Positions 1 through 7,611 of a stretch of DNA of 64,000 nucleotides are shown here, piece after piece. Position 1 is the first letter of the stretch, and the number at the start of each line of letters is the position of its first letter. Under the pieces are notes generated by a model. It saw nothing but the letters and a program-made list of their open reading frames with translations. It did no database searches and was not told where the DNA came from. The position numbers and the translations under genes were made by a program. This DNA is from Natronomonas salsuginis (GTDB lineage Archaea > Halobacteriota > Halobacteria > Halobacteriales > Haloarculaceae): assembly GCF_005239135.1 (NCBI RefSeq), contig NZ_QKNX01000001.1, positions 372,001 to 436,000 of the forward strand, read 5' to 3'.

Positions 1-117
1 CGCGATCGTGTAGCCGTCGAGCGGGGTCGTCTCGCCGTACTCCGCTTGATACGCGGCGAGAATGGGGGTGTAATCGCGCGCCCAGGACAGCGGATCGTCC
101 TCGTCTGTTTGTGCCAT
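1..117 (-). CDS. N-terminus of a partial gene, possibly adenosylhomocysteinase-like
   Basis: An open frame runs leftward off the window edge from an ATG at 115-117 and gives 39 acidic residues. The pattern W-A-R-x-x-x-P-I-L followed by P-L-D-G-x-x-I resembles the start of archaeal S-adenosylhomocysteine hydrolase (W-A-x-x-x-M-P-I-L ... P-x-x-G-x-x-I). That is the only clue, so the family is a guess, while the existence of a coding start is fairly secure. It is divergent from the epimerase gene, and the roughly 100 bp between them hold both promoters. Confidence 0.5.
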   Translation of the reverse strand, partial: MAQTDEDDPLSWARDYTPILAAYQAEYGETTPLDGYTIA

Positions 118-191
118 AGGCGTAGCTTTCGGCAGATCGGATTAAAGACTCCGCATTCGGTCGTCGACGGTGCGTCGGTGAGTCGGCCGAC

Positions 192-199
192 TTTTTATC
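192..199 (+). promoter_or_regulatory. TATA-like box of the epimerase gene
   Basis: The T-rich block TTTTTATC ends about 22 bases before the ATG at 222. That spacing places the transcription start at or very near the ATG, so the transcript is probably leaderless, as is common in haloarchaea. No Shine-Dalgarno sequence is seen before this ATG. Confidence 0.4.
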
Positions 200-221
200 G
201 GGGGCGTCGACGGATCTGCAT

Positions 222-1097
222 ATGGACATCATCGTCACCGGCGGTCGTGGGACGACCGGCCGCTGGATCGTCGATCGTCTCGCCGACGAGCATCGGGTCG
301 TCTGTCTCGATCGATCGCCCCCCGACGGAGACGGCCACTCGGACGTCGAGTACTATGCGCTCGACCTCACCGACGCCGGGAGCGTCCTCGACGTGATGAC
401 CGATATCGACCCCGATACGGTCGTCCACTGGGCGGCGATCCCCGTCGCGGGCACACACCCCGGCGTCGACCTCTACCGGAACAACACCCTCGCGGCGCAC
501 TCGGTTCTCACGGCATCGGGCCGCGTCGGCGCGCGAGTCGTGCAAGCCTCCTCCGACGGCGCGTACGGGTTCTTCTTCGCCGAGGAGACGCCCGTGCCCG
601 ACTCGATCCCCGTCCCGGAAGCGCACGCATGCCGTCCCGAAGATCCGTACGGACTCTCGAAGGTCGTCACGGAGGAGATCGGCGAAACGATCGCCCGACG
701 CGACGGCGTTTCGATCGCGTCGCTTCGCCCCACGTGGATCCAAGAGCCCGGCGCGTACCCCTGTAGAGACGACTCGTACGTCTCGGATCGGTCGGCCGGG
801 GCCGGGAACTTCTGGTCGTACGTCGACGTTCGCGACGTGGTCGACATGGTCGTGGCCGCGCTCGCCGCCGACATCGACGGTCACGAGGCGTTCAACTGCG
901 CGGCCGCGGACAACGCCCTTGGCGAAACCCTCGCCGAGCTCGTGGAGGAGTATTACGGGAGTCTACCGGACGACTGCGGCGTCGTCGGCGATGCGTCCGT
1001 GTACGACACGTCGAAAGCCGAGCGATTGCTCGATTGGACGCCGACGCACTCGTGGCGCGACGCGGCCGAGGAGGAAATCGACCCGCCGACCGTGTGA
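222..1097 (+). CDS. NAD(P)-dependent sugar epimerase/dehydratase (extended SDR)
   Basis: A 291-residue protein of the extended short-chain dehydrogenase/reductase class, cytosolic. The N-terminus has the Rossmann glycine pattern G7-G-R-G10-T-T-G13 after a beta strand. The catalytic pair Y143-x3-K147 is present, with serines at 110-111 placed where the third catalytic residue is expected. The C-terminal third contains a Y-D-T-S-K-A element typical of the end of NAD-dependent epimerases. The family oxidises or epimerises nucleotide sugars, or acts on uronic acids and similar polyols; the substrate cannot be told from sequence. It is a single gene with divergent and convergent neighbours, which gives no pathway clue. 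Confidence 0.8.
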   Translation: MDIIVTGGRGTTGRWIVDRLADEHRVVCLDRSPPDGDGHSDVEYYALDLTDAGSVLDVMTDIDPDTVVHWAAIPVAGTHPGVDLYRNNTLAAHSVLTASGRVGARVVQASSDGAYGFFFAEETPVPDSIPVPEAHACRPEDPYGLSKVVTEEIGETIARRDGVSIASLRPTWIQEPGAYPCRDDSYVSDRSAGAGNFWSYVDVRDVVDMVVAALAADIDGHEAFNCAAADNALGETLAELVEEYYGSLPDDCGVVGDASVYDTSKAERLLDWTPTHSWRDAAEEEIDPPTV

Positions 1098-1298
1098 GCG
1101 ACCGGGCCCGCGTGCTGAGTGCAGCGGATGTGTTTATCGAATCGAGGCCGCATCGGGACGCCGCTCCGCCGGTGGCCGATCCGGCGGTCTCCCGCGCCAC
1201 CGGCAGCGGGGAGTTACATGCTCCGCTCACGGTGTCGTTGGAAAAGCGCAGCGTGTTTCTCGTACCCAGGGATCGACAGCTCCGGGATCGCAACGGCG

Positions 1299-2225
1299 TC
1301 ACTCCCGGAGACGAGCGGCGGTTTCCTCGCCGGCCTCGACAACGTCGATTAACCCGTCCTCAGCCAGATCTGACAGTAACTCACGGAGCCACTCTCGACC
1401 GTGGGTACCGTCCGGAGAGTAGTCCACGCGGATCCGGTGGCCCAACTCGTCGATTCCGATCTCATCGCACTCGCCGAGCGTTCGCACGATCCGTCCACGG
1501 AACTGCCGACGGCTTCCCTCGAAACTCGGCTGTGTGGGTGCGTCCGGCGCAGTGAAGTCGCCGGTCTGGTAGGCGTGACACCACTCGCGCCACGGACAGC
1601 CCGCAGCGTCGCATTTCGGTCTCTTCTTACAGGCGACACCGCCGAGTTCCATAATCGCGTTGTTCCAGATTCGGGACTCTCCAGGCAGCATGAGGGCGTT
1701 CGCAACGGATTCGTAGTCAGGATCGTCCGCATTATGGATTTCCGAAAATGACCGATACAACACCCGCTTGACGTTCGTGTCGACGACCGCGTCGCCGTCG
1801 TTGAACGCGAAGGAGGCCACCGCGTTCGCGGTGTAGGGGCCGACGCCCATCAGCTCCTGCAACTCGGTCGGCGTCCTTGGGAACGCCCCGTCGTACTCCT
1901 CGACCACCTGTTGCGCCGCCTCGTGGAGGTACTTCGCGCGATTGTTGTAGCCGAGCGAGTGGCTCGTCCAGAAGCCTACGACATCGGCTCTGTCCGCGGC
2001 GGCCAGCGCCTCGGGGGTCGGCCACTCCTCGACGAACTCGCGCCACGGTTCGATTACCCGATCGAGTTGGGTCTGTTGGCTCATCACCTCCGAAACGAGG
2101 ATCCGGTACGGGTCGTCCGTCTCGCGCCACGGGTACGTCCGGTGGTCGGCTTCGTACCACTCGACGAGCGTCTCTCGGATCGCATCGAGGTCGTCCGGGC
2201 GAGTCCAGTCCGTAGCGTCGGCCAT
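1299..2225 (-). CDS. mutY: A/G-specific adenine DNA glycosylase MutY
   Basis: A 308-residue base-excision repair enzyme that removes adenine mispaired with 8-oxoguanine. In order: catalytic Glu46 in the S-E-V-M-S-Q-Q-T-Q helix, a helix-hairpin-helix at 125-136 (L-M-G-V-G-P-Y-T-A-N-A), the conserved catalytic Asp149 in V-D-T-N-V, and four cysteines (199, 205, 210, 216) that bind a [4Fe-4S] cluster. The C-terminal part is shorter than the bacterial MutT-like oxoG-recognition domain and ends in a winged-helix-like stretch, as usual for haloarchaeal members. The start at 2225 gives a full N-terminus. The cysteine spacing (x5, x4, x5) differs slightly from the classical x6, x2, x5. Confidence 0.9.
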   Translation of the reverse strand: MADATDWTRPDDLDAIRETLVEWYEADHRTYPWRETDDPYRILVSEVMSQQTQLDRVIEPWREFVEEWPTPEALAAADRADVVGFWTSHSLGYNNRAKYLHEAAQQVVEEYDGAFPRTPTELQELMGVGPYTANAVASFAFNDGDAVVDTNVKRVLYRSFSEIHNADDPDYESVANALMLPGESRIWNNAIMELGGVACKKRPKCDAAGCPWREWCHAYQTGDFTAPDAPTQPSFEGSRRQFRGRIVRTLGECDEIGIDELGHRIRVDYSPDGTHGREWLRELLSDLAEDGLIDVVEAGEETAARLRE

Positions 2226-2292
2226 CGAGCCGTGGTAGGTGTGTCTCTGGCTTGTGTGTGGCGATCCGACAGCGGTCGATCGCGAGGACGTC

Positions 2293-2985
2293 TCAGATCA
2301 CGAGCGTGACGGCGTCCGAGATCGCCGCGACGACGGTCTCCCAGACCGAGACGTCCATCGTCATGGCCAACACCGTGTCCGCGCCGAAGAACAGAAACAT
2401 CGCCGCGCCCGCAACGTGCGCTTTCCGCACGTCGAAGCGGCCGGCGAACCGATGGAAGAAGAACGCGTTCGCAAGGCTCACGGGAATGATCGCGAGCATC
2501 TCGCCGAGCCAGATGGCCGATCCGGCCGAGTATTGTGCGGCGAGCCCGATCGTGACGAGTTGGGTCTTGTCACCGAACTCGCCCGCGGCCATCATCGCGA
2601 AGATCGGCAGGAACGTCCCGAACCGATCGGGTATCTCACGACCGAGGACGGAGATCTCGCCGTCCACGCCCGGGAGTCCGCCGTCGGTCGTGGTCCCGTC
2701 GTCGTTTCGCTCTGGCATCGATCGCCACAGCAGGACGCCGAAGAGAAAGAACAGCCCGGCGGTGATCCCGTCGAGGACGAGCGGCGAAAGCACGCGTTGG
2801 AGTGTCTGGCCGAACCAGACTTCGAGGGCGGTCCAGCCCGCGAAGGCGCTCGCCGCCGCGGCGACGACGACGAGCGGATTGTATCGCGTCGAGAGTCCGG
2901 CGATGATAAACTGCACCTTCTCGCCGGGCAGCACCGCCAACTGGGCGACGAACGCGATGACGAGTACCTCGAACCATTCGGTCAT
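2293..2985 (-). CDS. GDT1/TMEM165 (UPF0016) family cation transporter
   Basis: A 230-residue integral membrane protein with about six hydrophobic segments arranged as two repeats around a hydrophilic loop (residues 88-122). The second repeat has the family signature E136-F-G-D-K-T-Q. The first repeat has L-P-G-E-K-V-Q at 19-25 instead of the canonical E-x-G-D-K-T. Family members exchange Mn2+ or Ca2+ for protons. The asymmetric pair of motifs is visible here, and its effect on ion selectivity is unknown. The gene is convergent with nothing and divergent from the small gene at 3131. Confidence 0.8.
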   Translation of the reverse strand: MTEWFEVLVIAFVAQLAVLPGEKVQFIIAGLSTRYNPLVVVAAAASAFAGWTALEVWFGQTLQRVLSPLVLDGITAGLFFLFGVLLWRSMPERNDDGTTTDGGLPGVDGEISVLGREIPDRFGTFLPIFAMMAAGEFGDKTQLVTIGLAAQYSAGSAIWLGEMLAIIPVSLANAFFFHRFAGRFDVRKAHVAGAAMFLFFGADTVLAMTMDVSVWETVVAAISDAVTLVI

Positions 2986-3130
2986 CGCTCGGTCACCGCC
3001 ATCGATCCCCCCGCGACTCGACAGCCCTCATCACGCAGGAGTTATCGAGTCCGACGCTTAAGCGTTCATTTCCGTCGCCGCGGTCGAGCGGAACGAAACC
3101 CACTTCCGCGCGCCCGACCCACCCGCGGGT

Positions 3131-3466
3131 ATGGGACTCGACGAACTCTCCGACGATATCGACGCGACGTACGCCGACCTCGGCGAGGAGCTCTCGGTGG
3201 CACTCGACACCGAAACGCGGAACGAACTGGCGATGCTCGAAAGTGTCTACGATCCAGACGAGACGGACGAACTCGTCCGACGCGCGATCCACATGCTGTT
3301 CCAGACCGCCGTCGACACCGGCAATCTCGACTTTCACCTTCGAAGCGGCTACGACGTAACGTACGACGAGTATTTAATGGGCATGACGATGGATACTTAC
3401 AACGAACAACCACAGCAACAACAATACCCTCCCCAAGACGATAACGCTCGCCGATATCAATTTTGA
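3131..3466 (+). CDS. Small conserved haloarchaeal protein; 3' end supplied by an integrated element
   Basis: An acidic, soluble 111-residue protein, mostly alpha-helical, with a Gln/Pro-rich tail (residues 95-103) and the C-terminus D-D-N-A-R-R-Y-Q-F. Its function is not recognised. The last third uses AT-rich codons unlike the first two thirds. The same nine C-terminal residues and stop reappear at 7830-7859 with GC-rich synonymous codons. I read this as an integration into the gene's 3' end, where the element replaced the end without changing the encoded residues. The start at 3131 follows a GC-rich leader and fits the codon bias. Confidence 0.75.
   Translation: MGLDELSDDIDATYADLGEELSVALDTETRNELAMLESVYDPDETDELVRRAIHMLFQTAVDTGNLDFHLRSGYDVTYDEYLMGMTMDTYNEQPQQQQYPPQDDNARRYQF
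3437..3466 (+). other. attL-like copy of the duplicated gene 3' end
   Basis: The 30 bases encode D-D-N-A-R-R-Y-Q-F-stop in frame with the 111-residue gene. Compared with 7830-7859 there are five differences, each at a third codon position (GAT/GAC, GCT/GCG, CGA/CGC, TAT/TAC, CAA/CAG), and all are synonymous. The bias of this copy matches the AT-rich element, so this is probably the element-derived copy. Confidence 0.65.
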
Positions 3467-3524
3467 ATCCGGGTGTGGAGGTTCGGAGAGATTAGTGAAC
3501 AGAAACAACAACCGCTGACTACAC

Positions 3525-3826
3525 CAGTGTAAAACTCAACGGGGGTGTTTTACGGCATTTTACAGGGGTGTAAAACGAAAAACCACAACAGTGCGATACA
3601 ATCAAGCCACCACTTTACGCATTTTACACTTCTGTGTTGGAGGGGTATGTGTTGCAGGTGCGTGTTCCCGCGCGTGCCAGAGATGCCTCTGCCACAAGAG
3701 CGTAAAATCCGTAAACCGGTACACTAATCCCTTGATACCGTGGGTTAGAGCGGTTGAGAAATTCGAATAGCGTTTTACACCCCCATGTAAAACGGGTGTA
3801 AAATGCGTAAACCGATTTACGCCAGT
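3525..3826. repeat. Cluster of GTGTAAAA/TTTTACRC short repeats in both orientations
   Basis: At least ten copies of a 7-9 bp word close to GTGTAAAAC (or its complement) lie within 300 bases, in groups at about 3525-3580, 3615-3630, 3700-3716 and 3771-3826. Some pair into palindromes, for example GTTTTAC-N8-GTAAAAC near 3771-3792. The cluster sits directly inside the left attachment copy. Arm-type integrase binding sites, iterons or operator clusters all look like this; the position next to the attachment site favours the first. Confidence 0.5.
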
Positions 3827-4017
3827 CGCCCCAGATAGCCATCATAGTATCAATGGATTCATCTAGCTGTTCAATCATAATTTCGTAGTCGGTGTGGCTG
3901 TGGGTCGTATGGTTTGAAAAAGCCGAATTCACCGCGTTTGGCTCAAATCAGCGGTGCTTATTTGTTCTTTATCACACACTTATCTGTTGATTAGTATTCC
4001 AACTGTGTAAGTGTTAG

Positions 4018-4224
4018 TCCAGTGGCGGGAAGAAATGGAGACCGAAAACCGCGCGCGAATCACTAGAATCGCCGGATGGGTATCTGGATCGGTTGCCGGA
4101 GAGCGACTATTACGAAGGGAAGCAGGCCGAAGCCGAGTGCATGGCGATTGAACAGGGCTACCACCCGGACGACGGGCCGGCTGCCGAGGGCGATACGTCG
4201 AATGGAACGATCAACCCGCTGTAG
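4018..4224 (+). pseudogene. C-terminal fragment of an unknown gene
   Basis: After a stop at about 4015 an open frame of about 68 codons ends with TAG at 4222-4224. It encodes a typical haloarchaeal acidic tail (D-G-Y-L-D-R-L-P-E-S-D-Y-Y-E-G-K, then A-E-G-D-T-S-N-G-T-I-N-P-L) but has no plausible start codon. Its GC content is higher than the surrounding element. I take it as the broken end of a gene just upstream of the integrase remnant. The family is not recognised. Confidence 0.4.
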
Positions 4225-4438
4225 GCGCACTTAGCAGAACATCGAAGTCACGAGGAACAAGCATCAGTATCGACTGAACAAATTTCTCGACTTCACCGAG
4301 GAGCAAGAGTTGAACGACGTTTCCGAACTCACCGGAATGCACGTCGAACAATTCAGACAGACGCTTGGCGCGAGAGGGTGGAATCCCTTGCGCAAGTGTC
4401 GGATAGCTCAGAGTGGTGCTTCTCGTGCGATTTGTAGC
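4225..4438 (+). pseudogene. Tyrosine integrase N-terminal (core-binding) fragment, frameshifted
   Basis: Two adjoining frames give A-H-L-A-E-H-R-S-H-E-E-Q and then Y-R-L-N-K-F-L-D-F-T-E-E-Q-E-L-N-D-V-S-E-L-T-G, shifted by one frame near 4264-4268. Together they match the SAM-like core-binding domain of haloarchaeal phage-type integrases (a Y-R-L-x-x-F-L-x-F-x-x-E block followed by L-x-x-L-T-G). The catalytic domain is missing: the frame continues with unrelated residues and no R...HxxR...Y set. It is a relic of the enzyme that presumably inserted this element. Confidence 0.55.
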
Positions 4439-4771
4439 ATACAAACTACCTCGATCGGCTGTCTCCTATTTAGATCATATATCCATCTTCGTTAGCCAAT
4501 TGTTTGTTATAAAACATTAAATTTCATAATGGTTAGCTCAGATTCAGCAACATTGTCTGATCCTCAGCGTTGTGTTTGAGTTGTAATCGAACAAAGATGT
4601 GTATAAAAGAACTATGTTCAGCGTGGTTCTAGTGGCACAGGTTTGCCACATAAGGCATTTTAATCAAGAACTTGGTAGAGATTGTGTAAGATGGTGTGAA
4701 TTAGTCATCAGAATTAAAATGGCCATATCAACACACAATATGAATTTAAAACGATTTGAGCCTATGTGTGG

Positions 4772-5476
4772 TTATAGTATTAAATAATAAATAACAGCAA
4801 AAAGACCAACTACAATAACACCAATAATTACAGTAGCTTGTATAATCGCGAGAACCGCTTCCCCCGAACCCATAGACCCGTCTCCTGTTAGTGAATTGTA
4901 TCCCTCTATCCCCCGTACAATTGTTTTGGCGACCTCTTCAATCCCATCACTGTCATCAAGGCCACCTGCTGAGCCCGCAGTCTTGTCAGATAAATAACTG
5001 TCTGCTGCCTTACCCTCGCCGTAATTCGATTTGGATTTATGAATAAACTTTACTGGTGCAGAATTTGGATCCATTCCCATGTTTGATCCATTTTCATAAT
5101 CATTTTTTAATTTCCTCCAACCATCCATATCATCAATTCCACATGCAAGGGCAATTACGTGGGTATACTCTTTTTTATATTCCTCAATCTGTCCACGCAG
5201 TTTCTTTGTCTGGCTATTATTGAGATCGCGCTTTAGCTCAATACCAATTGACCCATTAACGACCACATCTCCATTGACGTTGCCATGTTCACGTTCTACA
5301 ATAATATCGTTTTTTTCTGCAAACATCATGGAACTACCTTCGTTTAATCGCTGATCTAAATACTCCTGTAACTCGTTTTGAAACTTAGACTCGTGGCCAT
5401 ATGCCTTTGAAGGATTCCAGTGTTCGATTGCTGATGCGACCTTACGTGCAAGCTGCTGATTATTCCCTAGTGACAT
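4772..5476 (-). CDS. Membrane-anchored PD-(D/E)XK nuclease-like protein
   Basis: A 234-residue protein from an AT-rich gene. The N-terminal 110 residues carry the spaced residues of the restriction-endonuclease fold: E29/E35 in a first helix, D70 in a G-D-V-V-V strand, E80-L-K82 in the next strand, and Q97 with Y100 in the following helix. Residues 120-205 are a polar, Gly/Ser/Asp-rich linker. Residues 209-233 form a single strongly hydrophobic helix at the extreme C-terminus, so the domain would be tail-anchored with the nuclease part in the cytosol. The function is unknown; defence or element maintenance is an inference. Neighbouring open frames are short relics. Confidence 0.6.
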   Translation of the reverse strand: MSLGNNQQLARKVASAIEHWNPSKAYGHESKFQNELQEYLDQRLNEGSSMMFAEKNDIIVEREHGNVNGDVVVNGSIGIELKRDLNNSQTKKLRGQIEEYKKEYTHVIALACGIDDMDGWRKLKNDYENGSNMGMDPNSAPVKFIHKSKSNYGEGKAADSYLSDKTAGSAGGLDDSDGIEEVAKTIVRGIEGYNSLTGDGSMGSGEAVLAIIQATVIIGVIVVGLFAVIYYLIL

Positions 5477-5670
5477 CTATTTATATATGTTTATAAACTC
5501 TCAAATGCTTATCTTAATAATATTTACACTTTTGCCCCGAACGGGGGGTCTAATTCCCCCGCTATTGCCCCGTTATTGTCCTTTTATACACACAGACGGC
5601 TAAATGTTCGGCTAGTAAAATCCGAACCTGATATGGAATCAATACACAGCGAGAAAGAATTTATAATAGG

Positions 5671-5808
5671 TTAGTCGTCTTGATTATCAATTGCCTCTTT
5701 TTCTCTTTCACGGGCATTATCTCCGTATTCTAAAACGAAATCCCAAAGCAGGTCATACGGTTCATCCGCATTACCTCTAGGATCTATCGGCGAAAGTATT
5801 GATTGCAC
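5671..5808 (-). CDS. Short acidic open frame, possibly a broken gene
   Basis: From a GTG at 5806-5808 the frame encodes 45 residues ending E-K-E-A-I-D-N-Q-D-D. The same frame is open for about 18 codons further upstream (A-G-N-D-D-P-K-G-D-R-G-T-E-F) but has no start there. An ATG at 5877-5879 lies in another frame, so a single-base change may have broken a gene of about 70 codons. The composition is typical of a halophilic protein. It is divergent from the lipoprotein gene. The stretch 5480-5670 holds no gene that I can see, only AT-rich DNA with a G/C-run hairpin near 5537-5570. Confidence 0.3.
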   Translation of the reverse strand: MQSILSPIDPRGNADEPYDLLWDFVLEYGDNAREREKEAIDNQDD

Positions 5809-5930
5809 GACCGTGAATTCTGTTCCCCGGTCCCCTTTCGGATCGTCGTTCCCCGCGAACTTCTACTTCCCCGAGACATGGTTTATCTGATGAAATGAAA
5901 CATAAAAAACCAAGGGGTGAGTGGATTTGC

Positions 5931-5958
5931 TACAACGACTGAACGCCGGTACTGTCGC
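5931..5958. repeat. 28-bp direct repeat, left copy
   Basis: This 28-bp sequence recurs at 6723-6750 with two mismatches, on either side of the lipoprotein gene. After each copy there is a weaker shared word close to TTCGG-N2-CAGATGGT (about 5978 and 6799). The pair may mark an insertion or a duplication that brought the lipoprotein gene in. Confidence 0.5.
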
Positions 5959-6037
5959 CGAGGCCAAAGTCGGCGGGTTCGGAGCAGATGGTTACTCTAA
6001 TCCAAAATATAATACCATTAAAAGGTACATTAGCAGT

Positions 6038-6718
6038 ATGAAACGCCGGAAGTTCGTGGCGACTTCGGGGGCGGCGCTCCTCGCGGGTTGTAATGAAATT
6101 CAAGGACCCGACCCCGACCCCGATGATCCTCGCCCCCCCGAAAACGTATCAGAAGAAGAATCACCAGAGAGCGGTCCGGTGGGGGATGTCGAAATTAAAC
6201 AATTTGAATGGATTATTGACGGGAAAATATCTCAATTCCTTCTAAGTAATGTCGGTGAGGCTCCGGCTGGTCGGGTAACGCTGGTCGTTCAATGGTTTGA
6301 TGCAAACGGGAATTATATCGGGAGTGATCAAGCGTCCTTACCGGTTCTCCCTCCACAAACTGCATGGCTCATAGAAATTGAATCCTCGGTGCCCTTTGAG
6401 ACTGATAGTTTTGATGGGTATGTCGAATTTGACCCTCAATATGAGATGGATGACCTCCCCGTCGAATCACTTGATATTGATCAAAGTGTGCCCGGAGTTA
6501 CGGGTATTGCCCCCCTCGACCGCGACAGCGAAACGGCAATTCAGGCAACGGTTCTTACATTTAATTCTGGGTGGGTGACACACGCGGGGCAGATTACTGA
6601 AAACCATATCCCTGAAAGTACAAATTGGCGGTTTTTAATCCCCCTTACGCAAGTCGGGGGTGATGAATCGTCGATAGGAGACGACGAAATAGAACTCTAC
6701 TTTTCACTTCTTGAATAG
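6038..6718 (+). CDS. Tat-exported lipoprotein of unknown function
   Basis: The start is placed at 6038, not the upstream ATG of the open frame, because it gives a compact signal peptide: M-K-R-R-K-F, a hydrophobic stretch, then the lipobox L-L-A-G-C at residues 14-18. The twin arginines fit the Tat route used by most haloarchaeal lipoproteins. The mature part (about 208 residues) begins with an acidic, Pro-rich linker (D-P-D-P-D-D-P) and continues as beta-rich sequence resembling a FxLyD/CARDB-like extracytoplasmic domain (V-G-D-V-E-I-K-Q-F, then N-V-G-E-A-P-A-G-R-V-T). It is probably attached to the outer face of the membrane. It is flanked by a 28-bp direct repeat. Confidence 0.65.
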   Translation: MKRRKFVATSGAALLAGCNEIQGPDPDPDDPRPPENVSEEESPESGPVGDVEIKQFEWIIDGKISQFLLSNVGEAPAGRVTLVVQWFDANGNYIGSDQASLPVLPPQTAWLIEIESSVPFETDSFDGYVEFDPQYEMDDLPVESLDIDQSVPGVTGIAPLDRDSETAIQATVLTFNSGWVTHAGQITENHIPESTNWRFLIPLTQVGGDESSIGDDEIELYFSLLE

Positions 6719-6722
6719 AGGT

Positions 6723-6750
6723 TACAACGACTGCACGCCGGTACTTTCGC
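6723..6750. repeat. 28-bp direct repeat, right copy
   Basis: Second copy of the sequence at 5931-5958, starting four bases after the lipoprotein stop codon. It differs at two positions. Confidence 0.5.
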
Positions 6751-6886
6751 TACCCCTAAGATATATAATCTGACGCTTTACTAAAATCGGTATGGGGAAG
6801 AATTCGGCTCAGATGGTAAACCAGCAACCCAGAGAGTAAACTTAGCCGCGGAGAGTAAGTGGTGGATATTTCATTTTATAATCACG

Positions 6887-7180
6887 ATGTACATTCCGGC
6901 TATTTTTATTGCTCTTGCAATAACTCCATATCTCCCGGTGGCTATCGCCGATACGCTTCTATTCAGTTTGGTGGGTGTGGCTTTTATTGCAGTCTGGGGG
7001 TCATTAATCGGCTACCATGCCGAAGCCAGAATCATGAAAGAAAACAACGCCGACTGGGTGCCGGGAACGTGGCTTTATACTATCGGTCACTTCTTAATAA
7101 CACCATTTGTCGCCGCCCCGATCTACTTGATAGACCGATGGCTTGCTATTGGGATTGATTGGAGTCATCTAAAATTGTAG
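6887..7180 (+). CDS. Small membrane protein, three hydrophobic segments
   Basis: A 97-residue protein with hydrophobic helices at about 3-18, 22-43 and 66-90, separated by a short charged loop (E-A-R-I-M-K-E-N-N-A-D). No motif identifies it. The ATG at 6887 follows AT-rich DNA and begins directly with the first helix. It lies within the integrated element and is convergent with another small membrane protein of similar size at 7241-7567; the two share no obvious sequence. Confidence 0.5.
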   Translation: MYIPAIFIALAITPYLPVAIADTLLFSLVGVAFIAVWGSLIGYHAEARIMKENNADWVPGTWLYTIGHFLITPFVAAPIYLIDRWLAIGIDWSHLKL

Positions 7181-7218
7181 GAGACGGTGATTTAGTTATT
7201 TGCTGATGGGAGCTGCTT

Positions 7219-7231
7219 GAGGCCGACCTCG
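7219..7231. repeat. 13-bp direct repeat flanking a 382-bp insert, left copy
   Basis: GAGGCCGACCTCG occurs here and at 7614-7626, exactly flanking the segment that contains the 108-residue membrane protein gene. It looks like a target-site duplication. Confidence 0.4.
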
Positions 7232-7240
7232 TTTTACCGG

Positions 7241-7567
7241 TTAGTTCTCGAACACTCGCCCTGTCGATGACCACCGCATGACGACCCACAGGAGGGTCAC
7301 AGGCCACGATGTGAAGATCAACTGGCCGATGATCCACGGCCACGCCCGTTGAGACCACGCGATATTATTGTCGCCTGCGGTTCTCCAGTAGGTGAAAAAT
7401 GATGCTAATCCCGAAACGACTGTAGCAAGAAAAAACAACCACCCGACTGCGGCAAACAGTTCGCCAATGGGGTTATTGATCCTAGAAGCTATTATTAACA
7501 CAACGGCGATAGGAAACGAAATCGTATGCATCACCGGCCACGGAAGCTTCATAAACCGCTTGAGCAT
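7241..7567 (-). CDS. Small membrane protein, three hydrophobic segments
   Basis: A 108-residue protein. Hydrophobic helices lie at about 10-28, 36-58 and 78-97, with tryptophan-rich boundaries (S-Q-R-A-W-P-W-I-I-G-Q). Start and stop are clean and the gene fills almost all of a 382-bp segment bounded by a 13-bp direct repeat. No homology is recognised. It may be a recent insertion into an older open frame whose remains are seen at both sides. Confidence 0.5.
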   Translation of the reverse strand: MLKRFMKLPWPVMHTISFPIAVVLIIASRINNPIGELFAAVGWLFFLATVVSGLASFFTYWRTAGDNNIAWSQRAWPWIIGQLIFTSWPVTLLWVVMRWSSTGRVFEN

Positions 7568-7611
7568 ACTATTTTTCGGCCCCCATCCGTATTAAAATCG
7601 ATTAAACTTTA

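Noticed and set aside
2239-3444. Long rightward open frame antisense to the GDT1-like gene
   Set aside because: It is Arg/Asp-rich shadow translation of a GC-rich gene and ends inside the real small gene; the opposite frame has clear membrane helices and a family motif.
3525-3826. CRISPR array
   Set aside because: The repeated word is under 10 bp, occurs in both orientations and at irregular distances; no regular spacers or cas genes.
3624-3932. 102-codon leftward frame over the GTGTAAAA cluster
   Set aside because: Low complexity DNA with repeated words, no haloarchaeal composition and no family resemblance; treated as chance.
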